The notes under the pieces: generated by a model
What the model was told of the DNA's origin: nothing
Seen by the model: only the letters and a program-made list of their open reading frames with translations
Database searches by the model: none
Program-made: the position numbers and the translations under genes
Shown here: in pieces, positions 50,794 through 59,728 of the stretch
How positions within the stretch are numbered: position 1 is the first letter of the stretch
Layout of the letters: every line of letters starts with the position of its first letter
From: JBBPZA01 sp963728925
GTDB taxonomy: Bacteria; Actinomycetota; Thermoleophilia; Solirubrobacterales; Solirubrobacteraceae
Length of the DNA: 64,000 bases
NCBI GenBank assembly: GCA_963728925.1
Contig: CAVSMB010000028.1
Span: 62,001 to 126,000 of the forward strand
Reading direction: 5' to 3'

Positions 50794-53028
50794 ATGGCCG
50801 CGATCGCCCGCGTCGAGCCGCTCACGACCGCGCGTGCCCTGCGGGGCCCGTTCGACTACCGGATCCCCGCCGAGCTGGCCGGGGTGGGGGAGGGCACGCT
50901 GCTCGTGGTGCCCTTCGGCGGCCGGCGGGTGCTCGGCGTCGTGCTCGAGCTCGCCGACCACTCCGAGCTTCCGCCCGAGCGGCTCGCCGCCCCGCTGCGC
51001 GCGCTCGAGCTCGGCGTCCCCGCCGAGCTCGTGCGCCTCGCCCTCTGGGTGGCGGACGCCTACTGCTCGACGCCCGCACGGGCGCTCGCCCTCGTGCTGC
51101 CGCCCGGGGCGGGGAGCGGGACGACGCCGCGGGTGCGGGAGCGGACGGGGCTGGTCGCGCAGGTCACGGAGGCCGGGCGGGCGGCGGGAGAGGGCGGCGC
51201 TGCGGCCGTCGCCGACGGCGCGCCGGCCGGCGCCTCGGACGTCAGCACGGCCCTGACCGCCCGCCAGCGCGCGCTCCTCGCGCGGCTCGCCGAGATCGGA
51301 CCGGTTCGGGCGGCGGCCGCGGGAGCCGACCACGGGGCGCTCCGGCGTCTGGAGCGCCGCGGGCTCGTCGCGCTCGAGCGCCGCGCGCTGCCGCGGCGCC
51401 CGGACGACGGCCCGGCGGTCGGGGCCCGTCGGGCGCGGCCGCCCGAGCTCACCGCGGCACAGGCGGATGCGGTCGCGGCTATCCGCGCCGCGCTGGCCGA
51501 CCGCGCGGCGCCGGGGGCGCGGCGGCGCTTCCTCCTCCACGGCGTGACGGGGTCGGGCAAGACCGAGGTCTACCTCCGGGGCGCCGCGGCGGCGCTCGAG
51601 ACGGGCCGCGGCGTGATCGTGCTCGTCCCCGAGATCGCGCTGACCCCGCAGACGGTCGCGCGCTTTCGCGAGCGCTTCGGGGAGACGGTCGCCGTGCTGC
51701 ACTCGGGGCTCACGCCCGGCGAGCGACACGACGAGTGGCTGCGTCTGCGCCGCGGCGGCGCGCGGGTGTGCGTCGGGCCGCGTTCGGCGGTCTTCGCGCC
51801 GGTGCGCGACCTCGGCCTCGTGGTCGTCGACGAGGAGCACGAGGCGGCCTACAAGCACGAGGGCGATCCGCGCTACGACGCGAGGGCCGTCGCCGAGCGG
51901 CGCGCGGCCACGGCCGGGGCCGTGCTCGTCGCGGGAAGCGCGACGCCGCGTCCCGAGAGTCGCCGGCGCCTGGCGCGACTGCGCCTCGAGCGACGCGCCG
52001 ACGGGCGCCCGCTGCCGCCGGTTGCGCTCGTCGACATGCGCGAGGCGCCCCACGCGCTGCACCCCTCGGTGCGCGAGGCCCTCGAGGAGGTCCGCCGCCG
52101 CGGCGAGAAGGCGATCGTCCTGCTCAACCGGCGCGGCTGGTCGAACTTCATGTCCTGCCGGTCGTGCGGGCGGGCGTGGACGTGCCCGCAGTGCGACGTC
52201 GCGCTCGTCCTGCACCGCGAGCAGGCCGCCCTGGCGTGCCACCACTGCGGCCACCACCGTCCTGCGCCCCGGCGCTGCGACGCGTGCGGCTCGATATCCG
52301 TGGCGCGCCACGGAGCCGGCACCGAGCGCCTCGAGCACGAGCTCGCGAAGGGGCTGGCCACGCCGGATTTCCCGGTCGCGCGCCTGGACACGGACGCCGC
52401 GGCGGGCCGCGGCGAGGCCGCGGCGGTGCTGGCGCGCTTCGAGGCTGCGCCCGGCGGGGTGCTGCTCGGAACCCAGATGGTCGCCAAGGGCCACGACTTC
52501 CCCGACGTCACGCTCGGCGTGGTGCTCGACGCCGACCGCACGCTGCGGTTCCCGGACTTCAGGGCGGAGGAGCGGACCTTCGCGCTCGTGGCCCAGCTCG
52601 CGGGCCGCGCCGGACGGGGCCCGCGCGGCGGCCGCGTGCTCGTTCAGACGCTGACCCCCGACGCGCCCGCGCTGCGGCTCGCGGCCGCCCACGACACCGA
52701 CGGCTTCCTCGCCGAGGAGCTCGCGCGCCGCGAGGCGCTGCGCTACCCGCCCTTCGGCCACCTGCTCCGCGTGGTGTGCGGCTCGCGTGCACACGGCGCC
52801 GCGGCGGCGGCCGCGGAGGCGGTGGCCCGGCGCATCGCGGCGCCGGGCGCGCAGGTCCTCGGCCCCGCGCCGCTCTTCCGCCTGCGCGGCCGCGAGCGCG
52901 CCCAGGTCGTCGTCAAGGCGAGCGACCGCCGCGCCGCGGTGCGGGCCGTCGGGGCCGCTGTCGCGGCCGTCGCCGCGACCGCGGTGGGCCGTCGCGCGAG
53001 CTTCAGCGTGGACGTCGATCCGCAGTAG
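50794..53028 (+). CDS. priA: Primosomal replication-restart protein PriA-like
   Basis: A 744-residue protein with an N-terminal DNA-binding region (ARALRGPFDYRIPAEL, VPFGGRRVLGVV), a helicase core with Walker A GVTGSGKTEVYLRG and DEEHEAAYKHEGDPRYDARAVAERRA, and LVPEIALTPQTVARFRERF. Zinc-binding Cys pairs follow: CRSCGRAWTCPQC and CHHCGHHRPAPRRCDAC. The C-terminal GTQMVAKGHDFPDVTLGVVLDAD segment and the QLAGRAGRGPRGGRVLVQT box are also present. Actinobacterial PriA proteins can lack ATPase activity; here Walker A is intact. TAGCCT (50780-50785) is eight bases before the ATG. Confidence 0.93.
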   Translation: MAAIARVEPLTTARALRGPFDYRIPAELAGVGEGTLLVVPFGGRRVLGVVLELADHSELPPERLAAPLRALELGVPAELVRLALWVADAYCSTPARALALVLPPGAGSGTTPRVRERTGLVAQVTEAGRAAGEGGAAAVADGAPAGASDVSTALTARQRALLARLAEIGPVRAAAAGADHGALRRLERRGLVALERRALPRRPDDGPAVGARRARPPELTAAQADAVAAIRAALADRAAPGARRRFLLHGVTGSGKTEVYLRGAAAALETGRGVIVLVPEIALTPQTVARFRERFGETVAVLHSGLTPGERHDEWLRLRRGGARVCVGPRSAVFAPVRDLGLVVVDEEHEAAYKHEGDPRYDARAVAERRAATAGAVLVAGSATPRPESRRRLARLRLERRADGRPLPPVALVDMREAPHALHPSVREALEEVRRRGEKAIVLLNRRGWSNFMSCRSCGRAWTCPQCDVALVLHREQAALACHHCGHHRPAPRRCDACGSISVARHGAGTERLEHELAKGLATPDFPVARLDTDAAAGRGEAAAVLARFEAAPGGVLLGTQMVAKGHDFPDVTLGVVLDADRTLRFPDFRAEERTFALVAQLAGRAGRGPRGGRVLVQTLTPDAPALRLAAAHDTDGFLAEELARREALRYPPFGHLLRVVCGSRAHGAAAAAAEAVARRIAAPGAQVLGPAPLFRLRGRERAQVVVKASDRRAAVRAVGAAVAAVAATAVGRRASFSVDVDPQ

Positions 53029-53048
53029 CGCCGCTCTACACTTCCGCC

Positions 53049-53666
53049 ATGGCAGACCCGACCACCGAGGTCGTCTCCGAGGAGGATCTCGAGCCCGGCC
53101 ACGGGCATCAGGAGCGTGCCGAGCAGCTCGATCCCGAGCGCGCCGCGCGCCGGGCGGACGCGCTCCGGCACGTCCGCCGCTGGGGCGATCCGGTCCTCAA
53201 GAGCAAGGCGCTGTCGATCGAGCGTTTCGACGACGAGCTCCGCGCCGAGGTCGCCACGATGGCCGAGATCATGGAGGGCGCGATCGGCGTGGGCCTGGCC
53301 GCCACCCAGGTCGGCACGATGCACCGCCTGTTCATCTACCGCATCGGCCACGACGGGCCGCTCGCGGTGGTGATCAACCCCGATTTCGAGTGGCGCTCCA
53401 AGGACAAGGAGACCTACGAGGAGGGCTGCCTGAGCATCCCGGGCGTCGTCGTCGACGTCGAGCGCCCGATCCACGTCCGCGTGCGCGCGCAGGACGAATG
53501 GGGCGAGCCGATCCTCATCGAGGCCTCGGGCCTGGAGGCCCGTGTGATCCAGCATGAGGCCGACCACCTCGACGGTGTCCTCATGCTCGACCGCACCTCG
53601 CGCGACCAGCGCAAGGAGGCCGTCCGCGCGCTGCGCGAGGCCGCCGCGGGCCGCAACGGGAACTAG
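53049..53666 (+). CDS. def: Peptide deformylase
   Basis: A 205-residue metalloenzyme removing N-formyl groups from nascent proteins. The three motifs are GVGLAATQVG, EEGCLSIPG (Cys127) and HEADH (His169, Glu170, His173). An extra 35-residue acidic N-terminus (MADPTTEVVSEEDLEPGHGHQER) precedes the fold. TACACT (53037-53042) is six bases before the ATG. It is followed by fmt, the opposing formylation enzyme. Confidence 0.95.
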   Translation: MADPTTEVVSEEDLEPGHGHQERAEQLDPERAARRADALRHVRRWGDPVLKSKALSIERFDDELRAEVATMAEIMEGAIGVGLAATQVGTMHRLFIYRIGHDGPLAVVINPDFEWRSKDKETYEEGCLSIPGVVVDVERPIHVRVRAQDEWGEPILIEASGLEARVIQHEADHLDGVLMLDRTSRDQRKEAVRALREAAAGRNGN

Positions 53667-53775
53667 CGGGTCGCGGGTCGCCGCCGGTCGCGCCGGGACG
53701 GTGGCCCGGCCGGTCGCCGCAGGATCGTTCGGCTCGCCGACGAGCCTGCCGTCGACGCCGCCTACGCTGGAGCGG

Positions 53776-54660
53776 ATGCGCACCGTCTACCTCGGGACCT
53801 CGGACTTCGCGGTCGCCGTGCTCGAGCGGCTCGCCGACAGCCCGCACCGGCCCCGGCTCGTCGTCACGCGGCCCGACCGGCCGCGCGGGCGCGGGCGCCG
53901 GCTCGCGGCGCCGCCGGTCGCCGGCGCGGCCCGCGAGCTCGGGATCGAGGTGCTCCAGCCCGAGCGGCTCGACGAGCCCGGCGCGGTGGCGCGGATCGCG
54001 CAGGCGCGGCCTGACGCGGTGCTCGTGTGCGCCTACGGCGTGCTGGTCAAGGAGCCGCTGCTCTCCGACCACCTCATCCTCAACGTGCACCCGTCGCTGC
54101 TCCCGCGCTGGCGTGGGGCGGCGCCGGTCGAACGCGCGATCATGGCCGGCGACAAGCAGACCGGCGTGTCGATCATGCGCCTGACCGCGGGCCTCGACGC
54201 CGGTCCCGTCTGCCTGCAGGGCCGCGAGCTGATCGCGGCGCAGGACACCTACGGCACGCTGGCCCCGCGGCTGGCCGCCTCGGGAGGCGAGCTGCTCGTC
54301 GCCGCGCTCGACGAGTTGCCCCCCTTCGAGGAGCAGGACGACGAGGGCGTCACCTACGCAGAGAAGATCGGCCCGGAGGACCGCCGCCTGGATCCGCACC
54401 GGCCCGCGCTGGAGCTCGAGCGCACCGTCCGTGCGCTGCATCCGCACATCGGGGCGCGCCTGGAGCTCGACGGCGAGCCGCCGCTCGGGGTCGCGCGGGC
54501 GCGGGTGGCGGCGGGCGCCCCTCGCGCGCCCGGCGAGCTGCGCGTGGCGGAAGGACGGCTCCTCCTCGGGACCGCCGACGGCGTCCTCGACCTGCTCGAG
54601 GTCCAGCCTGCGGACCGGCGGCCGATGCCGGCGGCTGACTACCTACGCGGACGGCGATGA
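53776..54660 (+). CDS. fmt: Methionyl-tRNA formyltransferase
   Basis: A 294-residue enzyme that formylates initiator Met-tRNA. It begins MRTVYLGTSDFAVAVLERL; the catalytic region is ILNVHPSLLPRWRGAAPVERAIMAGDKQTGVSIMRLTAGLDAGP. The C-terminal tRNA-binding domain is LGVARARVA...GELRVAEGRLLLGTADGVLDLLEVQPADRRPM. TACGCT (53763-53768) is seven bases before the ATG. It overlaps rsmB by ATGA. Confidence 0.95.
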   Translation: MRTVYLGTSDFAVAVLERLADSPHRPRLVVTRPDRPRGRGRRLAAPPVAGAARELGIEVLQPERLDEPGAVARIAQARPDAVLVCAYGVLVKEPLLSDHLILNVHPSLLPRWRGAAPVERAIMAGDKQTGVSIMRLTAGLDAGPVCLQGRELIAAQDTYGTLAPRLAASGGELLVAALDELPPFEEQDDEGVTYAEKIGPEDRRLDPHRPALELERTVRALHPHIGARLELDGEPPLGVARARVAAGAPRAPGELRVAEGRLLLGTADGVLDLLEVQPADRRPMPAADYLRGRR

Positions 54661-56006
54661 AGACCGCGGTCCGCACCTCGCCGGGCCGCAGCGTCGCCTT
54701 CCGGACGCTGCGTCGGGTCTTCGAGGAGGGGGCCTACGCCGACCGCGGGCTGCTCGCCGAGGCCGGCCGCGCCGGGCTGCGCGGTCGCGACCGGGCCTTC
54801 GCGATGCGACTGGCCTATGGAGCGGTCCAGCGGCGAGCCACCCTTGACCATGTCGCCGAGCGGCTCGCCGGGCGCCCTATGGAGCGCCTCGACCCGCCGG
54901 TGGTCGCGGCCCTGCGCCTCGGCCTGCTGCAGCTCCTGTTCCTCGACGCGGTGCCCGACCACGCCGCCGTCGGCGAGACGGTCGAGCTCGTCAAGGGCCC
55001 CTCGCCCGGCGGCGCCCGACTCGTCAACGCGGTCCTGCGCCGCGCGGCGAAGGAGGGGCCGGCGATCGTGGCGTCCATGGACGACACCACACCGGCCGGC
55101 GCCGCGCTGCGTCACTCCCACCCTGTGTGGATCGCCGAGCTGCTGTGGGACGCGCTCGGGGCCGCCGACGCCCGCTCGCTTCTCGCAGCAGACAACGAGC
55201 CCGCGGAGACCGCGGTCCGGGCGAACACGCTCGTCACCACACGCGAGCAGCTGGCGCGCGAGCTGGAGGCCGCCGGCGCCGAGACGACGGCGGCCGGCTA
55301 CCCGCCCGAGAGCATCGTGCTGACGGGCGCCTTCGACGCGCACGGATCGGGCCTGTGGGAGCGCGGCGCCCTGACGCCGCAGTCGCGCGCCGCCGCCGCC
55401 GTGGCCCACGTCGTCGACCCGAGGCCCGGCGAGCGAGTGCTGGACCTCTGCGCGGCCCCGGGCGGCAAGACCACCCACCTCGCCGCGCTCATGGAGGGCG
55501 AGGGAGACGTCGTGGCCCTGGAGCGCCATCGCGGCCGCGCCGATGCGCTCGGGGACACCGTCGCGCGGCTGCACGCGGGGCGCGCCGTCCAGGTGCAGGT
55601 GGGTGACGCGCGCGAACTGGTCGCGGGTCCGCCGTTCGACCGCGTGCTCGTCGATCCGCCGTGCTCGGGCCTGGGCACGCTGCGCTCGCGCCCGGACCTG
55701 CGCTGGCGCGTGGGCCCCCGCGACGTCGTTCAGCTCGCGGCGGGCCAGGCGGAGATCCTCGCGGCGGCCGCTCGCGCCACCAAGCCCGGCGGCGTGCTGG
55801 TCTACTCGACGTGCACGATCTCGCCGGCCGAGAACGAGCGCGTGGTCGACGCCTTCCTGGCCGCGCGGCCCGACTTCAGCGCTGACGACCTCTCGTCCGA
55901 CCTGGGGTTCTGGGAGCATCCACGCGTGGCCCGTCACCTCATGACCCTTCCCCACCGCGACGCCACGGACGGCTTCTTCATCGCACGCCTGCGCCGAGCG
56001 TCGTGA
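54657..56006 (+). CDS. rsmB: 16S rRNA (cytosine-967-C5)-methyltransferase RsmB
   Basis: A 449-residue protein with an N-terminal NusB-like RNA-binding domain (SVAFRTLRRVFEEGAYADRGLL) and a C-terminal m5C methyltransferase. The SAM motif is VLDLCAAPGGKTTHLAALM. The two active cysteines are in DPPCSGLGTLRSRPDLRWR and YSTCTISPAENERVV. The ATG overlaps the fmt stop; the 3' end overlaps the zinc-ribbon gene (GTGA at 56003-56006). Confidence 0.94.
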   Translation: MKTAVRTSPGRSVAFRTLRRVFEEGAYADRGLLAEAGRAGLRGRDRAFAMRLAYGAVQRRATLDHVAERLAGRPMERLDPPVVAALRLGLLQLLFLDAVPDHAAVGETVELVKGPSPGGARLVNAVLRRAAKEGPAIVASMDDTTPAGAALRHSHPVWIAELLWDALGAADARSLLAADNEPAETAVRANTLVTTREQLARELEAAGAETTAAGYPPESIVLTGAFDAHGSGLWERGALTPQSRAAAAVAHVVDPRPGERVLDLCAAPGGKTTHLAALMEGEGDVVALERHRGRADALGDTVARLHAGRAVQVQVGDARELVAGPPFDRVLVDPPCSGLGTLRSRPDLRWRVGPRDVVQLAAGQAEILAAAARATKPGGVLVYSTCTISPAENERVVDAFLAARPDFSADDLSSDLGFWEHPRVARHLMTLPHRDATDGFFIARLRRAS

Positions 56007-56236
56007 CCGGCGAGGAGTCGATCAGCCTCAATCGCCCTGCGTGCCCGGGCTGCGGAGAGCCATGGCTACGCGCGACGAACGTTCCCGGGCGCTACCGCTG
56101 TGTCAACTGCCTGCGGCGCTTCGAGCTCGTCTCGCTGTGCCCCAACTGCGGCGAGCACTCGACCATCGTACGGATGGAGCACTCGGCCACGATGATCTGC
56201 AACCACTGCGGCGCGAGCATGCTGCGCCCGATCTGA
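56003..56236 (+). CDS. Small double zinc-ribbon protein
   Basis: A 77-residue protein with four CxxC knuckles: CPGC, CVNC, CPNC and CNHC. They form two zinc ribbons (about residues 14-39 and 46-70). It starts with a GTG overlapping the rsmB stop and is three bases before rpe, so it is part of the operon. I do not recognise the family. Nucleic-acid or protein binding is possible. Confidence 0.8.
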   Translation: MTGEESISLNRPACPGCGEPWLRATNVPGRYRCVNCLRRFELVSLCPNCGEHSTIVRMEHSATMICNHCGASMLRPI

Positions 56237-56239
56237 ACG

Positions 56240-56923
56240 GTGGACGCCGACGCGATCCTCCACTCGCGTCGCGTCGCGCCGTCCATCCTGTCGGCCGACT
56301 TCGCGCAGCTCGGCGAGCAGGTCGGGCTCGTCGTTGACGCGGGCGCGCGCATCATCCACGTCGACGTGATGGACGGCCACTTCGTCCCGCCCATCACCAT
56401 TGGCCCGCTCGTCGTCGAGGCGCTGCGCGGCCGCGTCCACGACGCCGGCGCGCTGCTCGAGGTGCACCTGATGATCGAGCGCCCGGAACGCCACGTGGCC
56501 GCCTTCGCCGAGGCGGGCGCCGACGTGATCACCGTGCACCCCGAGGCGACTCCCCACTTGCACTACACGCTCCAGGACATCCGCGCCCGGGGGTGCCACG
56601 CCGGAGCGGCGATCAATCCCGGCACGCCGCCGGAGGCCCTGCGCGAGGTCGCGGAGATGCTCGACGTCGCGCTGTGCATGACCGTGAACCCCGGCTGGGG
56701 CGGCCAGCCGTTCATCGAGCGCTCGCTCGACAAGATCCGCCGCCTGCGCGCGCTGCTGCCCGACGACGTCGCGCTGGAGGTCGATGGCGGCATCGACCCT
56801 GAGACCGCCGGGCCGTGCGCACGGGCGGGAGCGACGCGCTTCGTGGCGGGCTCGGCCGTCTTCGGGGCGGACGATCCCGCCGCGGCCTACCGCGCGATCG
56901 CGCGCGGCGCGGGGGCGGACTGA
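56240..56923 (+). CDS. rpe: Ribulose-phosphate 3-epimerase
   Basis: A 227-residue TIM-barrel enzyme interconverting ribulose-5-P and xylulose-5-P. It has APSILSADFAQLGEQV, HVDVMDGHFVPPITIGP, MTVNPGWGGQPFI and LEVDGGIDPET. The start is a GTG at 56240; the following MDADAILHSRRVAPSIL fits the family. It ends the priA-def-fmt-rsmB-rpe operon. Confidence 0.95.
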   Translation: MDADAILHSRRVAPSILSADFAQLGEQVGLVVDAGARIIHVDVMDGHFVPPITIGPLVVEALRGRVHDAGALLEVHLMIERPERHVAAFAEAGADVITVHPEATPHLHYTLQDIRARGCHAGAAINPGTPPEALREVAEMLDVALCMTVNPGWGGQPFIERSLDKIRRLRALLPDDVALEVDGGIDPETAGPCARAGATRFVAGSAVFGADDPAAAYRAIARGAGAD

Positions 56924-56940
56924 CCCGGCCGGGGCGGGTG

Positions 56941-56979
56941 CGGCTACCCGTATTGGGCAACGCCCGCGGGGCGGCGAGA
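56941..56979 (+). promoter_or_regulatory. Region with a CCC-N5-GGG inverted repeat before the response regulator
   Basis: CCCGTATTGGG lies at about 56948-56958, an imperfect inverted repeat directly upstream of the two-component genes. It could be a regulator site for autoregulation. Support is limited to position and symmetry. Confidence 0.3.
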
Positions 56980-57345
56980 ATGGGCGCCACGATGGCCACG
57001 ACCGTCCTCATCGTCGACGACCACGCGGGCTTCCGCGCGACCGCTCGGCTGCTGCTGGAGAGCGAGGGCTACGAGGTCGTGGGCGAGGCCAAGGACGGCG
57101 CCTCCGCCATCGAATGCGCACGCGCCCTTGCGCCCGAGCTGATCCTCCTCGACGTGCAGCTCCCCGACGTCGACGGCTTCGATGTCGCCGCGCGCCTGAC
57201 CGCCAGCGGCGACGCGGCCGACATCGTCCTCGTCTCCAGCCGCGACTCGTCGGACTTCGGCCCGCTCGTCGTCCGGTCGGGGGCGCGCGGCTTCATCCCG
57301 AAGGGCGAGCTCTCCGGCTCCTCGCTCGCCGCGGTGCTGTCGTGA
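56980..57345 (+). CDS. Single-domain response regulator (receiver only)
   Basis: A 121-residue receiver domain (117 if started at the ATG 56992). It has VLIVDDHAGFRATARLLLESEGY, the phospho-acceptor Asp58 in LILLDVQLPDVDGF, the VSSRDSSDF switch Ser and the conserved Lys in FIPKGELS. There is no output domain. It overlaps the kinase gene by GTGA (57342-57345). Confidence 0.85.
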   Translation: MGATMATTVLIVDDHAGFRATARLLLESEGYEVVGEAKDGASAIECARALAPELILLDVQLPDVDGFDVAARLTASGDAADIVLVSSRDSSDFGPLVVRSGARGFIPKGELSGSSLAAVLS

Positions 57346-59096
57346 TCGGGCTGCGCCGCGCGCTGCTCGCCCTCGCCGTCGCCGGCGTCGTGGCCGGCGC
57401 GGTGTCGACGGTGCTGCTCGTCGACTCCGACCACGTCAACCTGCGCGGGGTCAACGTCGCCTTCGGCCTGCTGATCGGCTGGTCGTTCATCGGCACTGGG
57501 CTCTTCGCGTGGTGGCGACGGCCGGGCAACCGCTTCGGCGCGCTCATGACGGCCGTGGGCTTCGCGTGGTTCCTGGGGACGCTCAGCGCCGCCAACGCGT
57601 CGCTGCCCTTCACCATCTCGATCGCCGTCGCCAACCTCGCGTGGGCGGTCTGCATCCACATGCTGCTCGCCTACCCCTCCGGGCGGCTGGAGACGAGGCT
57701 GCAGCGCTGGGTCGTCGCGGTCATCTACGCGGTCGCCACGGTCGCCGCGCTGCCCGGAACGCTGTTCGAGACCTCCGAGCAATTCGGCTGCGACAACTGC
57801 CCCGACAACGCTTTTCTCGTCTACCACGACAAGGGGCTCGCCAGCCTGCTCTTCGGCATCCAGAGCGTCGTCGCGGTGGGCGCCATCGCCCTCGTCCTCG
57901 CGATCCTCGCCGGCCGCTGGCGGCGCGCGACCCCGCCGCAGCGCCGGACGCTCGCGCCGGTCCTCTGGTCGGGCTTCGCCACCGCCTCGCTCATCGCCGT
58001 CACCGTGTCGGTGGACGTCGCCGGCGCCCCGGACGGCGCGTCGGAGATCGTCTACCTCGCCGCCCTGGTCGCCTTCGCCTCGGTGCCCTACGCCTTCCTC
58101 ATCGGCCTGCTGCGCACGCGGATGTCGCGCGCGGGCGCCGTCGGGGAGCTCGTCGAGCGACTCGGCCAGGCGCCGGCCGCGGGCGACCTGCGCGCGGCGC
58201 TGGCCGACGCGCTCGGCGACCGCTCGCTGAGTCTCGCCTTCTGGATCCCCTCCTCGCGCCGCTACGTCGATGCCGAGGGCCGGCCCGTCGCGCTGCCGGG
58301 CGACGGCGGGCGCCGCGCGTGGACGGCGGTCGAGCGCGAGGGCCGCCCCGTGGCGGCGCTCATCCACGACGCCTCGCTGCTCGAGCAGCCCGACCTCGTC
58401 CGCACCGCCGGCGCCGCGGCGGCGCTCTCGCTCGAGAACGAGCGCCTGGACGCCGAGCTGCGCGCGCGCGTTGAGGAGCTGCGCGCCTCGCGCCAGCGCA
58501 TCGTCGAGATCGGTCTCGCCGAGCGGCGCCGTCTGGAGCGCAACCTCCACGACGGCGCCCAGCAGCGGCTGGTCTCGCTCTCCCTGCGCCTCGGCCTCGC
58601 GCGGTCGAAGGTGCGCGAGGACCCGGCGGAAGCCGAGGAGCTGCTCGAGAGCGCCGAGGCGGAGCTCCAGCAGGGCCTGGCCGAGCTGCGTGAGCTCGCT
58701 CGCGGCATCCACCCGGCGATCCTCGCCGACCACGGTCTCGACGCCGCGCTCGAGGCCCTCACCGGCCGTGCGCCGCTGCCCGTCGAGGTGGTCGGCACGC
58801 CGCGCGAGCGCCTGCCCGAGCCGGTCGAGGCGGCCGCCTACTTCGTCGTCGCCGAGGCGCTCACCAACGTCGCGAAGTACGCGCACGCGTCCCGGGCCAG
58901 CGTCGTGGTCGAGCGCGTCAACGGCGCGGCGCTGATCGTGGTCGACGACGACGGCATCGGCGGCGCGGACCCGGGCCGCGGGTCGGGCCTGCGCGGGCTC
59001 GCCGACCGCATCGCCGCGCTCGACGGGCACTTGGAGCTCGAGAGCCGGCCGGGCCGGGGAACCACGCTGCGAGCGGAGATCCCGTGCGCGTCGTGA
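57342..59096 (+). CDS. NarL-type (HisKA_3) membrane sensor histidine kinase
   Basis: A 584-residue kinase. Eight or so N-terminal membrane segments (residues 1-260) form an integral sensor, followed by a GAF-like region. The dimerisation/phosphoacceptor motif is ERRRLERNLHDGAQQRLVSL, with His403. The HATPase domain has AEALTNVAKYAHAS (N box), DDDGIGG and GSGLRGLADRIAALDG. Two cysteines (CDNC) in an outer loop are notable. It overlaps the NarL regulator gene by 13 bases. Confidence 0.9.
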   Translation: MIGLRRALLALAVAGVVAGAVSTVLLVDSDHVNLRGVNVAFGLLIGWSFIGTGLFAWWRRPGNRFGALMTAVGFAWFLGTLSAANASLPFTISIAVANLAWAVCIHMLLAYPSGRLETRLQRWVVAVIYAVATVAALPGTLFETSEQFGCDNCPDNAFLVYHDKGLASLLFGIQSVVAVGAIALVLAILAGRWRRATPPQRRTLAPVLWSGFATASLIAVTVSVDVAGAPDGASEIVYLAALVAFASVPYAFLIGLLRTRMSRAGAVGELVERLGQAPAAGDLRAALADALGDRSLSLAFWIPSSRRYVDAEGRPVALPGDGGRRAWTAVEREGRPVAALIHDASLLEQPDLVRTAGAAAALSLENERLDAELRARVEELRASRQRIVEIGLAERRRLERNLHDGAQQRLVSLSLRLGLARSKVREDPAEAEELLESAEAELQQGLAELRELARGIHPAILADHGLDAALEALTGRAPLPVEVVGTPRERLPEPVEAAAYFVVAEALTNVAKYAHASRASVVVERVNGAALIVVDDDGIGGADPGRGSGLRGLADRIAALDGHLELESRPGRGTTLRAEIPCAS

Positions 59097-59728
59097 TCGC
59101 CGACGACGCCGTGCTGCTGCGCGAGGGCATCGCGCGGCTGCTCGAGGACGCCGGCTTCGAGGTCGTCGCCCAGGCCGGTGACGCCGACGACCTCGTCCGC
59201 AAGGTCGCCGCCCACCGCCCCGACGTCGCCGTCGTCGACGTTCGCATGCCGCCGACCAACACCGACGACGGGCTGCGCGCCGCGGTCGAGATCCGCCGCT
59301 CCCAGCCCGAGGTCGGAGTGCTCGTGCTCTCCCAGTACGTCGAGGAGCGCTACGCGCTTGAGCTCATCGGCGAGAACGCAGAGGGTGTCGGCTACCTGCT
59401 CAAGGACCGCGTCGGCGACGTCGAGCGCTTCCACGACGCCGTGCGCCGCGTCGCCGAGGGCGGCTCCGCGCTCGACCCGGAGGTCGTCGGACAGCTCCTG
59501 GGCCGCCGCCGGCGCGACGACCCGCTCGACGAGCTGACCCCGCGCGAGCGCGAGGTCCTCGGCCTCATGGCCGAAGGGCGCTCCAACCACGCGATCGCCG
59601 ACGGGCTGGTGGTCACCGAGCGCGCGGTCGAGAAGCACGTCACGAGCATCTTCGGCAAGCTGAACCTGCCGCCCGCCGTCGAGGATCACCGCCGCGTCCT
59701 CGCCGTGCTGACCTACCTGCAGGCATGA
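59084..59728 (+). CDS. NarL/FixJ-family response regulator
   Basis: A 214-residue regulator. The receiver (residues 1-125) has VVIADDAVLLREGI, the phospho-acceptor Asp52 in VAVVDVRMPP and LLKDRVGDVERF. The LuxR-type helix-turn-helix is LTPREREVLGLMAEGRSNHAIADGLVVTERAVEKHVTSIFGKL. It is the likely partner of the upstream kinase and may control the ABC transporter. It overlaps the ABC gene by ATGA. Confidence 0.92.
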   Translation: MRVVIADDAVLLREGIARLLEDAGFEVVAQAGDADDLVRKVAAHRPDVAVVDVRMPPTNTDDGLRAAVEIRRSQPEVGVLVLSQYVEERYALELIGENAEGVGYLLKDRVGDVERFHDAVRRVAEGGSALDPEVVGQLLGRRRRDDPLDELTPREREVLGLMAEGRSNHAIADGLVVTERAVEKHVTSIFGKLNLPPAVEDHRRVLAVLTYLQA

